Below are positions 51,495 to 60,774 of a stretch of DNA of 64,000 bases, in pieces. A program made the translations under genes and the position numbers. The stretch covers positions 1 through 64,000 of the forward strand of contig JBNLBF010000018.1 of assembly GCA_050302475.1 (NCBI GenBank). The letters run 5' to 3'. The notes under the pieces were generated by a model. It searched no databases. It saw only the letters and a program-made list of their open reading frames with translations, and was not told where the DNA came from. Each line of letters begins with the position of its first letter. Within the stretch, counting starts at the first letter, position 1. The DNA is from NORP23 sp050302475 (lineage in GTDB: Bacteria; Pseudomonadota; Alphaproteobacteria; Rhodobacterales; Rhodobacteraceae).

Positions 51495-52349
51495 ATGAAC
51501 CTCCTTATTTTCGGCTGCGGCTACAGCGCGACGGCGTTTGCACAATCCGAAGCGGTCAAAGGGGCGCTGATCACGGGCACAACCCGTGATGTCGCCAACT
51601 CCGCCGCGTTGCAGGCGCGTGGGATCACGCCTGTGGTCTGGCCCGGCACCGATATGCGGGATCACCTCGCCGCTGCCTCTCACCTGCTGATTTCCATTGC
51701 GCCGGATGAGGACGGGGATCGGGTCATAGCCGAATATCGCGAAAGTCTGACCGCCGCGACCAATCTAAAATGGGTCGGCTATCTGTCGACGACGGCTGTT
51801 TATGGCGACCATGACGGTGGCTGGGTTGACGAGGTTACCGCCACAAACCCCTCTTCCCCTCGGGGGAAATGGCGGGTCAAAGCGGAACAGCAATGGCTTG
51901 ATCTGCACAGCGAGGTTGGTCTGCCGGTTCATGTATTTCGACTGGCGGGCATTTATGGACCGGGACGCGGGCCGTTTGCGAAACTGCGCAAGGGAACCGC
52001 CCGACGGATAATCAAGGAAAATCAGGTATTCAGCCGCATTCATATCGATGACATTGCGGCAACGCTGGCAGCATCAATCGCGAAACCAAACCCCGGTGCC
52101 ATTTACAATGTTTGTGACAATGACCCGGCGCCACCCGAAGATGTTATCGCGCTTGCCGCTGATCTTCTGGGAATACCCGCCCCGCCCCCCGTCAGGTTGG
52201 AAGATGCGGATCTTTCCGCCATGGCGCGCAGTTTTTATGCTGATTCCAAACGTGTGTCGAACAAACGGATTCGCGACGAACTCGGCGTGAATCTTCGCTA
52301 TCCTGACTATGACTCGGGGCTGAGGGCGATCCTCAAGGCGGAATCCTGA
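51495..52349 (+). CDS. NAD(P)-dependent epimerase/dehydratase-like protein (YeeZ type)
   Basis: A 284-residue Rossmann-fold protein: dinucleotide site LLIFGCGYSATAFAQ, SVP-like WVGYLSTTAVYGDHDGGWVDE (T-x-x-V-Y-G-D), then the FRLAGIYGPGRGPFAKLRKG block and FSRIHIDDIAATLAASI. An SDR-extended enzyme; members of this subgroup (E. coli YeeZ) have no proven reaction. Starts right behind the hairpin at 51463. Confidence 0.88.
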   Translation: MNLLIFGCGYSATAFAQSEAVKGALITGTTRDVANSAALQARGITPVVWPGTDMRDHLAAASHLLISIAPDEDGDRVIAEYRESLTAATNLKWVGYLSTTAVYGDHDGGWVDEVTATNPSSPRGKWRVKAEQQWLDLHSEVGLPVHVFRLAGIYGPGRGPFAKLRKGTARRIIKENQVFSRIHIDDIAATLAASIAKPNPGAIYNVCDNDPAPPEDVIALAADLLGIPAPPPVRLEDADLSAMARSFYADSKRVSNKRIRDELGVNLRYPDYDSGLRAILKAES

Positions 52350-52450
52350 AAGATTCAGCAAGGTTGACCCGGAATCTCCTCGCATCTCGGCCCGTGGCAA
52401 GATAAAAGCGAATCCCATGGGGAACGTCTAATTGTCTGAATGATGGGTCA

Positions 52451-54445
52451 ATGCTGAAACGAGTTTTTACAGGGGTTGGGTTTGCATCGGCGATCGCTGC
52501 AACATCCGCCAGTGCACAAACATTTTCACTGCAGGGGAATGCTGGTCTGATTGAAATGCCCAGCGCACAGGTTCTGCCGGATGGCGAGACGGCCTGGACA
52601 TTTGGCTATTCCGAATTGGGGAGTGTTAACTCCCTGACCTTCCAGATGCTGCCGCGACTGGAAACCACCGTCCATTTCACATCCGTGGATGTCTGGGAAG
52701 GCGGCGCGCCGCTTTATGATCAGAGCATCGACCTGAAATACCAGTTGCTGGACGAAAACGGCATGTGGCCTGCCATTGCCATCGGGTTCCGCGATTTCCT
52801 GTCAAATGGCGCATACAGCAGCGAATATCTGGTTGCCACCAAAACGCTTGGTTACGGGCTGACCGTTACCGGTGGGTTCGGGTGGGGCCGTTTGGGTAGC
52901 TATAATCCCATCGCCAGCTTTGGGACGCGCCCGCCGGCAACCAGTACCGGGCTGGATTATGACCAATTCTTCAAAGGCGACGTTGGTATCTTTGGCGGTG
53001 TCCAATGGGACACGCCCATCAATGGCGTTACGTTCAAGGCCGAGTATTCCTCGGACGCCTATCTTCAGGAAAACACTTTCAGCGGCTACACCCCGAGCAC
53101 GCCGTTTAATTTCGGGATCGAATATGAACCGTTCCGTGGCGTTTCACTGGGGGCTTACTACCTTAATGGCGAACAATATGCGCTTCGGTTGACCTTCTCC
53201 GGCAATCCGAACCGCCCGATTGTATCGCCTGATCTGGGTGCCGGACCCGTTCCTGTGAATGCGCGTCCCGCCGGATATGACACCGATACAACTTGGACCC
53301 GCAGTCAAACGGCAACAGACTCCATTGCGAAAGCTTTGATCCCAGCGCTCTCGGCCGAAGGGATGAGCCTTGAGCAGGCCCGTATTCAGGGCGACACAAT
53401 CGAACTTTACGTCCGCAATAACACCAAGCCGCAAGAGCCAAAGGCCATCGGGCGATTGGCACGGATGCTTACGCTGGCCTTACCCCCGTCGATCGAGGTC
53501 TTCAGGATTACACCTGTTTCCGGTGGTGTTGCGACAACGACAGTCGAAATCCGCCGTTCCGATCTGGAAGCGCAGGCGGAAACAACCAATGCCGGACCAG
53601 AGAGTTTTGCCACCACGCGGTTCTATGATGCCGAGAATAATCTGGGCGAAGGCGCCTGGGTCCGCGATCCTTATCCGGACTTCTCCTGGTCGCTGAACCC
53701 GCGTGTCCCAGTCAATTTTGGAGATGCGACATCCAGTGCCAGCTTTGACCTGTTGCTGAATGCCACGGCGCGGTATCAGCTGTCCCGGGCATTCTCGCTC
53801 AGCGGATCCGTTAACCAGCTTCTCTACAGCTCTGACAGCGACGAAGAGATTGGCGGACCGACACTGGCACGACTGACAGCCGACTACGTTACAAAACTGT
53901 CGCCGACAATTTATGGTCGTCTGTCCGGAGGGTATCTGGATGGAAACTATGTTGGGGTCGACGGCGAAATCCTGTGGAAACCTGCCAACCAGAATTGGGG
54001 GTTGGGTCTCGAAATAGCTGCGGTGCAGCGTCGTGACAGCGACAGCTTCTTTGGCCTTGACGATTATCAGACCATAACCGGGCATGGTTCCGTCTATTGG
54101 GATACCGGATTCTACGGGTTAGAAGCGCAGGTGGATGTTGGCGTCTACCTCGAAGGTGACCTCGGAACCACCCTGACGCTCGGCAGACGTTTCGATAATG
54201 GTTGGGAAGTTTCCGGCTATATGACCGTCACAGATGCGGACACTGACGCGTTTTCGCAGGGCATCAAAGTCAGAATCCCGCTGCGTTGGACGATGCCGAA
54301 CGAAACCCGTTCCACCTTCGGTGTAAGCCTCGACAGCTCGACTGATAGTGGGAACAGACTCGGTATTTCTAACCGGCTTTACCCAATGATCCGCGACTAT
54401 GATGTGCTGGATTTCTATGAATCCTGGGGAAGCTACTGGCAATGA
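52451..54445 (+). CDS. yjbH: YjbH family outer-membrane protein (exopolysaccharide locus)
   Basis: A 664-residue exported beta-barrel-like protein: signal peptide MLKRVFTGVGFASAIAATSA, ASA-Q cleavage, then LQGNAGLIEMPSAQVLPDGETAWTFGYSELGS, LPRLETTVHFTSVDVW and SIDLKYQLLDENGMWPAIAIGFRDF, characteristic of YjbH/GfcD. In E. coli YjbEFGH makes an exopolysaccharide, and the GfcD relative is part of group 4 capsule export. Stop overlaps yjbF by four bases. Confidence 0.92.
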   Translation: MLKRVFTGVGFASAIAATSASAQTFSLQGNAGLIEMPSAQVLPDGETAWTFGYSELGSVNSLTFQMLPRLETTVHFTSVDVWEGGAPLYDQSIDLKYQLLDENGMWPAIAIGFRDFLSNGAYSSEYLVATKTLGYGLTVTGGFGWGRLGSYNPIASFGTRPPATSTGLDYDQFFKGDVGIFGGVQWDTPINGVTFKAEYSSDAYLQENTFSGYTPSTPFNFGIEYEPFRGVSLGAYYLNGEQYALRLTFSGNPNRPIVSPDLGAGPVPVNARPAGYDTDTTWTRSQTATDSIAKALIPALSAEGMSLEQARIQGDTIELYVRNNTKPQEPKAIGRLARMLTLALPPSIEVFRITPVSGGVATTTVEIRRSDLEAQAETTNAGPESFATTRFYDAENNLGEGAWVRDPYPDFSWSLNPRVPVNFGDATSSASFDLLLNATARYQLSRAFSLSGSVNQLLYSSDSDEEIGGPTLARLTADYVTKLSPTIYGRLSGGYLDGNYVGVDGEILWKPANQNWGLGLEIAAVQRRDSDSFFGLDDYQTITGHGSVYWDTGFYGLEAQVDVGVYLEGDLGTTLTLGRRFDNGWEVSGYMTVTDADTDAFSQGIKVRIPLRWTMPNETRSTFGVSLDSSTDSGNRLGISNRLYPMIRDYDVLDFYESWGSYWQ

Positions 54446-55125
54446 TCCGGAATATCTCTTCAATTTTTCTGTGCTGCGTTCTGACGGCATGTTCTTCCGG
54501 TGGCACGAGCCCTGTATTTTCCGCGATCAAAGGTGCCGTCTTCGGCAGTGGTGAAGAGGAATCCACAACCCCCAGCGGCAGCGCAACCATCACACGCGAA
54601 GCGATCGAAAATAGCGGTCTGGCTCTGATCCGCGCGAATATCGACGGCGAAGACATCGTTAACGTTCTGACGGCGACATCGTTGAATTCGGGGTATGTGA
54701 CATATGTTTCCAGCTTCCGGCAATCGGTCACGCAGTTGGGCGGGCTGGTCACAGGAACCCGCGGTCTTGGCGGCGATCTTCTGTCCGTCGGCCAAGCCGC
54801 AAATGACCCGATCGCAAATCTGACGGCTCCGGCGCAATGGCCGACCAGCCTGACGCGCGCTTACCGTTTCCCGGCATTCGGGCCGAGCGGTGATGTGATC
54901 ACCGTGAACTGCACGCTGTCGCGCCAGCAGGAAATGGAAGTGACCATTGTTGAGATAAAACACGAAGTCGTCGCGTTTACAGAATCTTGCAGCGGCGATG
55001 GTGTTTCCTTCACCAACACATATCTGGCGGACCGGAAATCAGGTCAGATTTGGCAGTCGCGGCAGTGGGTTGGCAAAGACGTCGGATATTTGAATATCGA
55101 AACGTTGGAACCGTTTACAGAATAA
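54442..55125 (+). CDS. yjbF: YjbF/GfcB family lipoprotein
   Basis: A 227-residue lipoprotein with lipobox VLTAC (FLCCVLTACSSGG). YjbF pattern: ITREAIENSGLALIRANI, LNSGYVTYVSSFRQSVTQLGGLVTGTRGLGGDLLSV, TLSRQQEMEVTIVEIKHEVVAFTESC and SGQIWQSRQWVGKDVGYLNIE. Translationally coupled to yjbH; likely part of an exopolysaccharide secretion complex in the outer membrane. The other partners (yjbE, yjbG) are not seen. Confidence 0.92.
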   Translation: MIRNISSIFLCCVLTACSSGGTSPVFSAIKGAVFGSGEEESTTPSGSATITREAIENSGLALIRANIDGEDIVNVLTATSLNSGYVTYVSSFRQSVTQLGGLVTGTRGLGGDLLSVGQAANDPIANLTAPAQWPTSLTRAYRFPAFGPSGDVITVNCTLSRQQEMEVTIVEIKHEVVAFTESCSGDGVSFTNTYLADRKSGQIWQSRQWVGKDVGYLNIETLEPFTE

Positions 55126-55128
55126 AAA

Positions 55129-55150
55129 AACGGCGCCATCTGGCGCCGTT
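55129..55150. terminator. bidirectional terminator between yjbF and the small membrane protein
   Basis: AACGGCGCCA (55129-55138) and TGGCGCCGTT (55141-55150) pair; seven A at 55124-55130 give a T run on the minus strand, so the terminator is strong for the minus-strand gene at 55173 and weaker for yjbF. Confidence 0.85.
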
Positions 55151-55172
55151 CAATTTCTCAGATCAACTGATC

Positions 55173-55382
55173 TCAGCTCTCGTCGACGGGCTGGTCGTCG
55201 TTCTGCGAAATCGCCAAAGCGATCAGGGCAATAGCGAGCAACGGAATGATCCAGAAGCCGGAGCTTCCCATGGATTCCGTAGAGTCAACCATCGGTGCAG
55301 CCGGAGCGACATAAGCAACAGAACCGGCATAAAGATTAGTGGCAAACAGCGTCATGGCTGCAGTAATTGTGGTAAATTTCAT
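55173..55382 (-). CDS. small exported protein with one hydrophobic segment
   Basis: A 69-residue protein: signal peptide MKFTTITAAMTLFATNLYAG, a short linker rich in Ala, Pro and Val, then one strongly hydrophobic segment SGFWIIPLLAIALIALAIS and an acidic tail QNDDQPVDES. Similar tiny proteins are common in Rhodobacterales and often carry misleading names. Start at 55382 (second Met) chosen because the signal begins there. Converges with yjbF; possible partner of the polysaccharide locus by position only. Confidence 0.7.
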   Translation of the reverse strand: MKFTTITAAMTLFATNLYAGSVAYVAPAAPMVDSTESMGSSGFWIIPLLAIALIALAISQNDDQPVDES

Positions 55383-55495
55383 GAGTACCATCCCAAAGCA
55401 ACAAGGTTTACAGGCCTCGGATATCTCCGAACCAAGCCCTGCCTACTATGTTTTAACAGTTTGATCAATGCAGTTGAGCGAACCTGCGATCCGAC

Positions 55496-56083
55496 TCAGA
55501 TAACCAGAACCTGCGCACCGACTTCGACATAGCCAAACAGCTCTTCGATATGCTCGTTATACAAGCCGATACACCCGTTCGAAGACTGGCGACCAATCTT
55601 GCGTGTGTCGTTGGTTCCGTGAATCCGATAATACTGCCAGCCCAGATAGAGCGCATGTGTCCCAAGCGGATTTTCCGGACCCGGAGCGATATACGGCGGG
55701 TATTCCGGATTTCGCACCAGCATCGACGGTGTCGGGCGCCAGTCCGGGCCTACTTTTTTCTGAACAACAGATGTCCGTCCACGGCGCGTCATCTCTTCGG
55801 TCAGCGGAACACTGGTTGGATAAATGCGATGCATTGACCCGTCAGCTGGCCAGAAGTGCAGTGTTGTCGAATTGATATCAACAAGGATGGCACCGTTGCG
55901 AAGAGAGCTGAAATATCCCTCCCACGAACGGTTCACGTATGAATTGGTGCGGATGTCTACGGTCCCGACCGGGATTTCTGCCCCGGTTTGCTCGGCACGC
56001 AGCAAGGAAGGCGCGGCCAGACCAAAGGCGGTTGCGGAAGCTGCAAACGCACGGCGGGTAAGCTTTGACTTTTCAATCGTCAT
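55496..56083 (-). CDS. Tat-exported L,D-transpeptidase (YkuD)
   Basis: A 195-residue enzyme: Tat signal MTIEKSKLTRRAFAASATAF with twin Arg, then the YkuD domain with YLGWQYYRIHGTNDTRKIGRQSSNGCIGLYNEHIEELF, carrying the catalytic His and Cys. The usual Arg after the catalytic S-x-G-C-(I/V) is replaced by Gly (SNGCIG). Forms 3-3 cross-links or attaches proteins to peptidoglycan in the periplasm. Confidence 0.93.
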   Translation of the reverse strand: MTIEKSKLTRRAFAASATAFGLAAPSLLRAEQTGAEIPVGTVDIRTNSYVNRSWEGYFSSLRNGAILVDINSTTLHFWPADGSMHRIYPTSVPLTEEMTRRGRTSVVQKKVGPDWRPTPSMLVRNPEYPPYIAPGPENPLGTHALYLGWQYYRIHGTNDTRKIGRQSSNGCIGLYNEHIEELFGYVEVGAQVLVI

Positions 56084-56241
56084 GGAATCAATCCTATGTC
56101 TGAATCAGGCCGGAACTTAGAATATGTTGACTGATTCCGCAATTCACGGGGTTGTTAGCGGATTATTGAATGAAAACTGGTATTTGAAACCATTTGTTAT
56201 TCACTGTAAGAAAGGCCGGAACGATATATCGGAGTATGAGT

Positions 56242-56784
56242 ATGACTCGCCTCTTTGCTGCTTTTTTTGTGGTTTTACTTACGGTTAGCGGATGTACCGG
56301 CCCTGGTGGCGGGATAAATCAGGACCCTGATGCGGACGCTGGACCGATCTCGGCATTCCAGGCGGCAGGCATTCGTTTGCGGCATTTGGACGCGATTAAC
56401 GCCCTTCGGGCCGAGCGCGGATTGCCGCCTTTGCAACTTTCCGCCGAGTTGATTGCCGCTGCAGAGACCCATGCCCGCGATATGGCCAACCAGGAACGGG
56501 CGTGGAATTACGGCTCTGACGGGTCGTCCCCGCAGGCCCGTGCAGACCGCGCCGGTTTTAACGGTGTCGTGGATGGTGAGAATGTTGCCGAGACATTTAA
56601 GACCGATATTTTCGTCTTGCGCACCTGGCTGGAAGGTGGCCCATCTCGCCAGATCATTCTCGACCCGAGCGCGACCCATATCGGGTTAGGCTGGTATCAG
56701 GAATCCAACAATAAGCTCTGGTGGGTTCAGGTTGTCGGGACTCAGGTTGTCGCAACCCCGATGGTCACGGCACAATTACAATAG
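56242..56784 (+). CDS. CAP-domain (SCP/PR1) lipoprotein
   Basis: A 180-residue lipoprotein (lipobox VSGC) with a CAP domain: LDAINALRAERGLPPLQLSAELIAAAETHARDMANQ, VDGENVAETF, SATHIGLGWYQESNNKLWWVQV. The His and Glu of the CAP cavity (ETHA, ENVAE) are present. ATG 56242 is preferred to one two codons upstream because GGAG then sits 7 bases away. Function in bacteria is poorly known. Its end overlaps the convergent L,D-transpeptidase gene by 20 bases. Confidence 0.9.
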   Translation: MTRLFAAFFVVLLTVSGCTGPGGGINQDPDADAGPISAFQAAGIRLRHLDAINALRAERGLPPLQLSAELIAAAETHARDMANQERAWNYGSDGSSPQARADRAGFNGVVDGENVAETFKTDIFVLRTWLEGGPSRQIILDPSATHIGLGWYQESNNKLWWVQVVGTQVVATPMVTAQLQ

Positions 56785-57280
56785 GGGTTCCGACCCTTAC
56801 CAAAGACCAGATTTCTTCGATTTCGCGATTGGTGACGGCGATACAACCCGCTGTCCAGTCGCGCTTGAAATGGTCCCAGAACCGTGTCGGTCCACCGTGG
56901 ATAAATATATCCCCGCCCGGATCGACGCCCAGCGCGGCAGCCTCCGCAATATCAGTTTCGTTTGGATAAGAGATACCCAGACTTAGGTGATACGCGCTAT
57001 TGGGGTTCATCCGGTCGATGAAATATGTGCCTTCGGGGGTGCGCCCGTCACCAAAAGCAGTCTTGTCACCTTCGGGCTGGTCACCCAGATCGACCTCATA
57101 GCTGCGCAAAACGGTAGCATTGTTATACAGCACCAACTGGCGCTGACTTTTGTAAAGGACGATCAGGTCCGCGACAGGCGCAACTGTTGCCAGCATTGCC
57201 TGATCCTCCGCCACACTGGTAGCGGGTGTGTTCAACACGAGAAAAAACGCCACAAGGGCGATGTGTAGACGTTTAACCAT
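56765..57280 (-). CDS. YafK/DpaA-type L,D-transpeptidase family protein
   Basis: A 171-residue exported enzyme: signal MVKRLHIALVAFFLVLNTPA, then DLIVLYKSQRQLVLYNNATVLRSYEVDLG and GDKTAFGDGRTPEGTYFIDRMNP, and the catalytic IFIHGGPTRFWDHFKRDWTAGCIAVTN. The DWTAGCIAVTN form is typical of YafK/DpaA, which cuts rather than makes meso-DAP links of lipoprotein to peptidoglycan. The exact activity is not decided. Overlaps the end of the convergent CAP gene. Confidence 0.9.
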   Translation of the reverse strand: MVKRLHIALVAFFLVLNTPATSVAEDQAMLATVAPVADLIVLYKSQRQLVLYNNATVLRSYEVDLGDQPEGDKTAFGDGRTPEGTYFIDRMNPNSAYHLSLGISYPNETDIAEAAALGVDPGGDIFIHGGPTRFWDHFKRDWTAGCIAVTNREIEEIWSLVRVGTPIVIVP

Positions 57281-57387
57281 CGAAACTCTGCTTTCACCTG
57301 CCTGCGGGTTTTGCCCGCTATTGACGGTGTCATGACACAAATTATCGACATTTTCCAGATGCTGCAGCATCGGGCGCGAAGAATTGC

Positions 57388-58551
57388 TTAGAGCTGTGTC
57401 TCCGCTGCAATCTGCGCGCGGGATTTTCGGGCGCGTTCGGTTGCCGATTTCAGCTGCCCGCACGCCGCCATGATATCTTCGCCGCGCGGGCGGCGGATGG
57501 GGCTGGCGTAGCCCGCATTGTTGACGATTTTCCCAAACGCCTCGATCCGATCCCAGTCAGAGCGTTCATACGGCGCACCGGGCCATGGGTTGAACGGGAT
57601 GAGGTTGATCTTCGCCGGAATGCCAGCGATCAGCTTGACCAGACGACGTGCGTCGGCGTCGCTGTCATTCACGCCTTTCAGCATCACATATTCAAACGTG
57701 ATCCGTTCGGAGTTGGACACATTCGGATAGGTGCGGAGCGCATCCAGCAATGTCGCGATATTCCAGCGTTTGTTGATCGGAACAAGCGTGTTGCGAACCT
57801 CGTCCGTGGTGGCGTGGAAGCTGATCGCCAGAAGGCAGCCGATTTCCTCGCCCACCCGGGCAATTTCGGGCACAACGCCAGACGTGGACAGCGTGATCCG
57901 GCGACGGGAGATCGATATCCCCTCCCCATCCATCGCGATCTTCATCGCGTCACGTACATTATCAACGTTATAAAGCGGCTCGCCCATGCCCATCAGGACG
58001 ATGTTGGAAATCTTACGTTTGTCTGTGGGCAGGCCACCCCATTCTTCCAGATCATCACGTGCAACCAGTATCTGCGCCACGATCTCTCCGGCAGTCAGGT
58101 TACGCACCAGTTTCTGAGTGCCCGTATGGCAGAAGGAACAGGTCAGCGTGCACCCGATTTGCGAGGAAATGCACAATGTCCCGCGATCCGTTTCGGGGAT
58201 ATAGACCGCCTCCACCTCGTGCCCGCCGGCGATGCGCAGCAAATATTTGCGCGTGCCATCTTCGGAGATTTGGCGCGTGACAATCTCGGGTCGTTCCAGC
58301 GTGAAATTCTCCGCCAGCTTCGCGCGATAGGGTTTGGCGAGATTTGTCATCATCTCGAAATCCGTGACGCCATGCCAGTAGATCCAGCTCCAGATCTGCC
58401 CAACCCGCATCTTCGCTTGCTTTTCCGGTGTGCCCAGCGCAATCAGCGCCTCGCGCATCTGCTCCCGCGTCAGCCCGACAAGCGACGGCAACCCGCCCGC
58501 ATCCTTGCGGGGGATCGTCAGAACATCCTGTGTGATCGGGGCGTCAGCCAT
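57388..58551 (-). CDS. rlmN: 23S rRNA/tRNA (adenine-C2)-methyltransferase RlmN
   Basis: A 387-residue radical SAM enzyme that methylates A2503 of 23S rRNA and A37 of tRNAs. The SAM/cluster loop is in SSQIGCTLTCSFCHTGTQ (C-x3-C-x2-C), with NIVLMGMGEPLYN, VALRRITLSTSGVVPEIA-like SISRRRITLSTSG, and the catalytic cysteine region near RGEDIMAACGQL. Start at 58551 (MADAPITQD) has GAAGG about 8 bases upstream; the longer frame to 58716 is not conserved. Confidence 0.96.
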   Translation of the reverse strand: MADAPITQDVLTIPRKDAGGLPSLVGLTREQMREALIALGTPEKQAKMRVGQIWSWIYWHGVTDFEMMTNLAKPYRAKLAENFTLERPEIVTRQISEDGTRKYLLRIAGGHEVEAVYIPETDRGTLCISSQIGCTLTCSFCHTGTQKLVRNLTAGEIVAQILVARDDLEEWGGLPTDKRKISNIVLMGMGEPLYNVDNVRDAMKIAMDGEGISISRRRITLSTSGVVPEIARVGEEIGCLLAISFHATTDEVRNTLVPINKRWNIATLLDALRTYPNVSNSERITFEYVMLKGVNDSDADARRLVKLIAGIPAKINLIPFNPWPGAPYERSDWDRIEAFGKIVNNAGYASPIRRPRGEDIMAACGQLKSATERARKSRAQIAAETQL

Positions 58552-58636
58552 CGTCATACCTTCAAATGCATCGCGCCCCCCGATATGGGAGGCGCTGATC
58601 AGAATTACCAGATTTCGACCGGAAAGACCAGTAGAG

Positions 58637-59164
58637 TTACTGACACAACTCCTCGGCCTTTTCGACCGCCGCTGTGAAACCGCGCAGTGAGAAGGTGTCG
58701 ATTGTTGTGGTGCCACGCTTGGATACGCCGGTCACAACCGCATCCGCCCCGCGCTTCATCGCCGCGATCAGGTTCTGATCGTCGGAGGGGTTCGGCCAGG
58801 CATATTCAGGATGCACCGATTCATCGGGGAACATCGCGAATGTCTCGTTGCCAATCTCGATCTTTACGGCCCCATCGGGTTTCAGCGGATACCCCGCCAG
58901 CCAGCTTGGTTCACCCGCAATGCCCTGTCCCGGAATTACCGAGATATGGAAACGGATTTCGCTGCGGCTCACGGTAACAACCTGACCGTTCCGGCGTGCT
59001 TCGCTATTCGTGGGTTTTGAAACGATGAAACAGACCTTCGGATCCTCGTCCACATAGACGCTCCAATCGGTCACGGCCTCGACCATTTCCAGTTCCTGAG
59101 CCTGCGCCCCCACAGCGCTGACGACTGCGATTAAAGTTGCGCCGAATAATTTCTGTAAGCTCAT
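58637..59164 (-). CDS. invasion-associated locus B (IalB) family protein
   Basis: A 175-residue periplasmic protein: signal MSLQKLFGATLIAVVSAVGA (QAQ cleavage), then WSVYVDEDPKVCFIVSKPT, FHISVIPGQGIAGEPSWLAGYPL, DGAVKIEIGNETFAMFPDESVHPEYAW and a conserved terminal cysteine. The IalB family is widespread in alphaproteobacteria; the name comes from Bartonella and says nothing certain here. A hairpin of nine pairs lies in the 85-base gap to rlmN (58573-58595). Confidence 0.9.
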   Translation of the reverse strand: MSLQKLFGATLIAVVSAVGAQAQELEMVEAVTDWSVYVDEDPKVCFIVSKPTNSEARRNGQVVTVSRSEIRFHISVIPGQGIAGEPSWLAGYPLKPDGAVKIEIGNETFAMFPDESVHPEYAWPNPSDDQNLIAAMKRGADAVVTGVSKRGTTTIDTFSLRGFTAAVEKAEELCQ

Positions 59165-59368
59165 GGCTATTCGCCTCCTCAACAATCCACCCGCTGATCT
59201 GGTCCGGTTGTTCCGACTATCAGTGATCAGCCTTGTATTCCTATCACCTGCGGTCATAACTTATGCAAATTGCCCCGGCTTTTGCTAGAGCTAATCCTAA
59301 CAAATCTGCGCCATAGGCGGCCTGATGCCTGAGATTTTATCACTGTTTACCAGAAAAGGACCCTGAAA

Positions 59369-60385
59369 ATGACCAATGCCGTCCCATTTGCCGAAATCTG
59401 GCGTGGAGAGTATCTGGAATCCTTACATCACGGGCATGCGGTTGTTATGCGGTCAGATGGCGATATCGTCGCCCATTGGGGGGAAGCTACGGCCCAGATT
59501 ATGCCGCGCTCTTCATGCAAAATGATTCAGGCACTGCCGCTCGTTGAAAGCGGCGCGGCGAAAGCATTTGGGCTGACGTCTGAACAGTTGGCGCTGGCCT
59601 GCGCATCACATCAGGGAGCGCCGGAACATACAGATCGCGTGACCGCCTGGCTGCATCAATTGGGATATGGCGAAGATGACTTGCGCTGTGGCCCGCAACC
59701 ACCGGGCGATACACCGACACGACACGCACTGATCAGATCCGGGGAATCGCCCTGCCAGATTCACAATAACTGTTCAGGCAAACATTCCGGTTTCCTGACA
59801 CTCAGCAAACATCTGGGAGCGGGGCCTGAATATGTTGAAGGGGATCATCCCGTTCAACTCGCCGTTCGCGAAGCGTTCGAGGCCATGACAGACGAGCCCA
59901 CCCCCGGCTACGTCATTGACGGCTGCTCTGCCCCGAATTTCATCACCACCTTATCCGGTCTGGCCCGGGCTGCGGCGAATATGTCGGACCCTAAACGCCT
60001 GAAAGGCGTACGCGGGGACGCAGCGGCGCAACTGGTTGATGCCATGTTGAAACATCCCTCGCTTGTCGCCGGGACGACACGAGCCTGCACAGAATTGATG
60101 GAGGCAATGGATTATCGTGTCGCCGTGAAGACCGGGGCCGAGGGGGTATTTCTGGCGATTCTGCCGGAACAGAAGATAGGTGTCGCTTTAAAAATCGAAG
60201 ATGGCGCAACCCGCGCCAGCGAATCCGCCATGGCGGCGATTCTCGTGCGGTTGGGCGTTCTGGACCCGGCGCATCCACTGGCAATCAAACGTCTGCGCCC
60301 AAGAATGCTGAACCGGCGGAAAATAGATGTCGGATATACTGAACCGGCGGCAGGTTTATATGCGGATGGGAAAAAGCTGATCTAG
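59369..60385 (+). CDS. asparaginase (Rhizobium type II family)
   Basis: A 338-residue protein of the AnsA/ReAII family, unlike E. coli type enzymes: IMPRSSCKMIQALPLVESGAAKAFGLTSEQLALACASHQGAPEHTD, CQIHNNCSGKHSGFLTLSKHLG and the VKTGAEGVFLAILPEQKIGVALKI block. The serine/lysine motif RSSCKM-Q and the cysteine of NCSGKH match. Hydrolyses L-asparagine in the cytoplasm. Its end overlaps the convergent DUF2794 gene by 4 bases. Confidence 0.93.
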   Translation: MTNAVPFAEIWRGEYLESLHHGHAVVMRSDGDIVAHWGEATAQIMPRSSCKMIQALPLVESGAAKAFGLTSEQLALACASHQGAPEHTDRVTAWLHQLGYGEDDLRCGPQPPGDTPTRHALIRSGESPCQIHNNCSGKHSGFLTLSKHLGAGPEYVEGDHPVQLAVREAFEAMTDEPTPGYVIDGCSAPNFITTLSGLARAAANMSDPKRLKGVRGDAAAQLVDAMLKHPSLVAGTTRACTELMEAMDYRVAVKTGAEGVFLAILPEQKIGVALKIEDGATRASESAMAAILVRLGVLDPAHPLAIKRLRPRMLNRRKIDVGYTEPAAGLYADGKKLI

Positions 60386-60729
60386 CTGATGGCTTTGATC
60401 AGCTTGCGTTCCAAGACCGACAAAACCGATTTCAAATCGCGGCCGCGTTTCAGGATACGTCCGTCCATGCCAACGACAGAATATTGCCCCTGCTTATTCG
60501 CCAGCTTGGGATTTTTCTCGATTCGATAGATCGGAAACTCCGCCGTATGGCGAAAAATCGAAAATACGGCCTGATCCTTCAGGGCCGAAATTCCATAATC
60601 CCGCCATTCCCCGGCAGCGACCATCTTTCCGTATAGTGACAATATAATTGACAGTTCATCCCTGTGATAACTAACCACATCCGCTTGCGGCTGATGAAGA
60701 TATCCGTTGCCCACGATCACAGTAGTCAT
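60382..60729 (-). CDS. DUF2794 domain protein
   Basis: A 115-residue protein that matches DUF2794 nearly end to end: DELSIILSLYGKMVAAGEWRDYGISALKDQAVFSIFRHTAEFPIYRIEKNPKLANKQGQYSVV. The family is alphaproteobacterial and functionally uncharacterised. Followed by an intergenic stretch of 305 bases that holds the palindrome at 60775 and the small RNA candidate. Confidence 0.9.
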   Translation of the reverse strand: MTTVIVGNGYLHQPQADVVSYHRDELSIILSLYGKMVAAGEWRDYGISALKDQAVFSIFRHTAEFPIYRIEKNPKLANKQGQYSVVGMDGRILKRGRDLKSVLSVLERKLIKAIS

Positions 60730-60774
60730 GCCTGATGATGAGCCGAAACCCGGGGAAAAAGCAAGCGAATTAGC

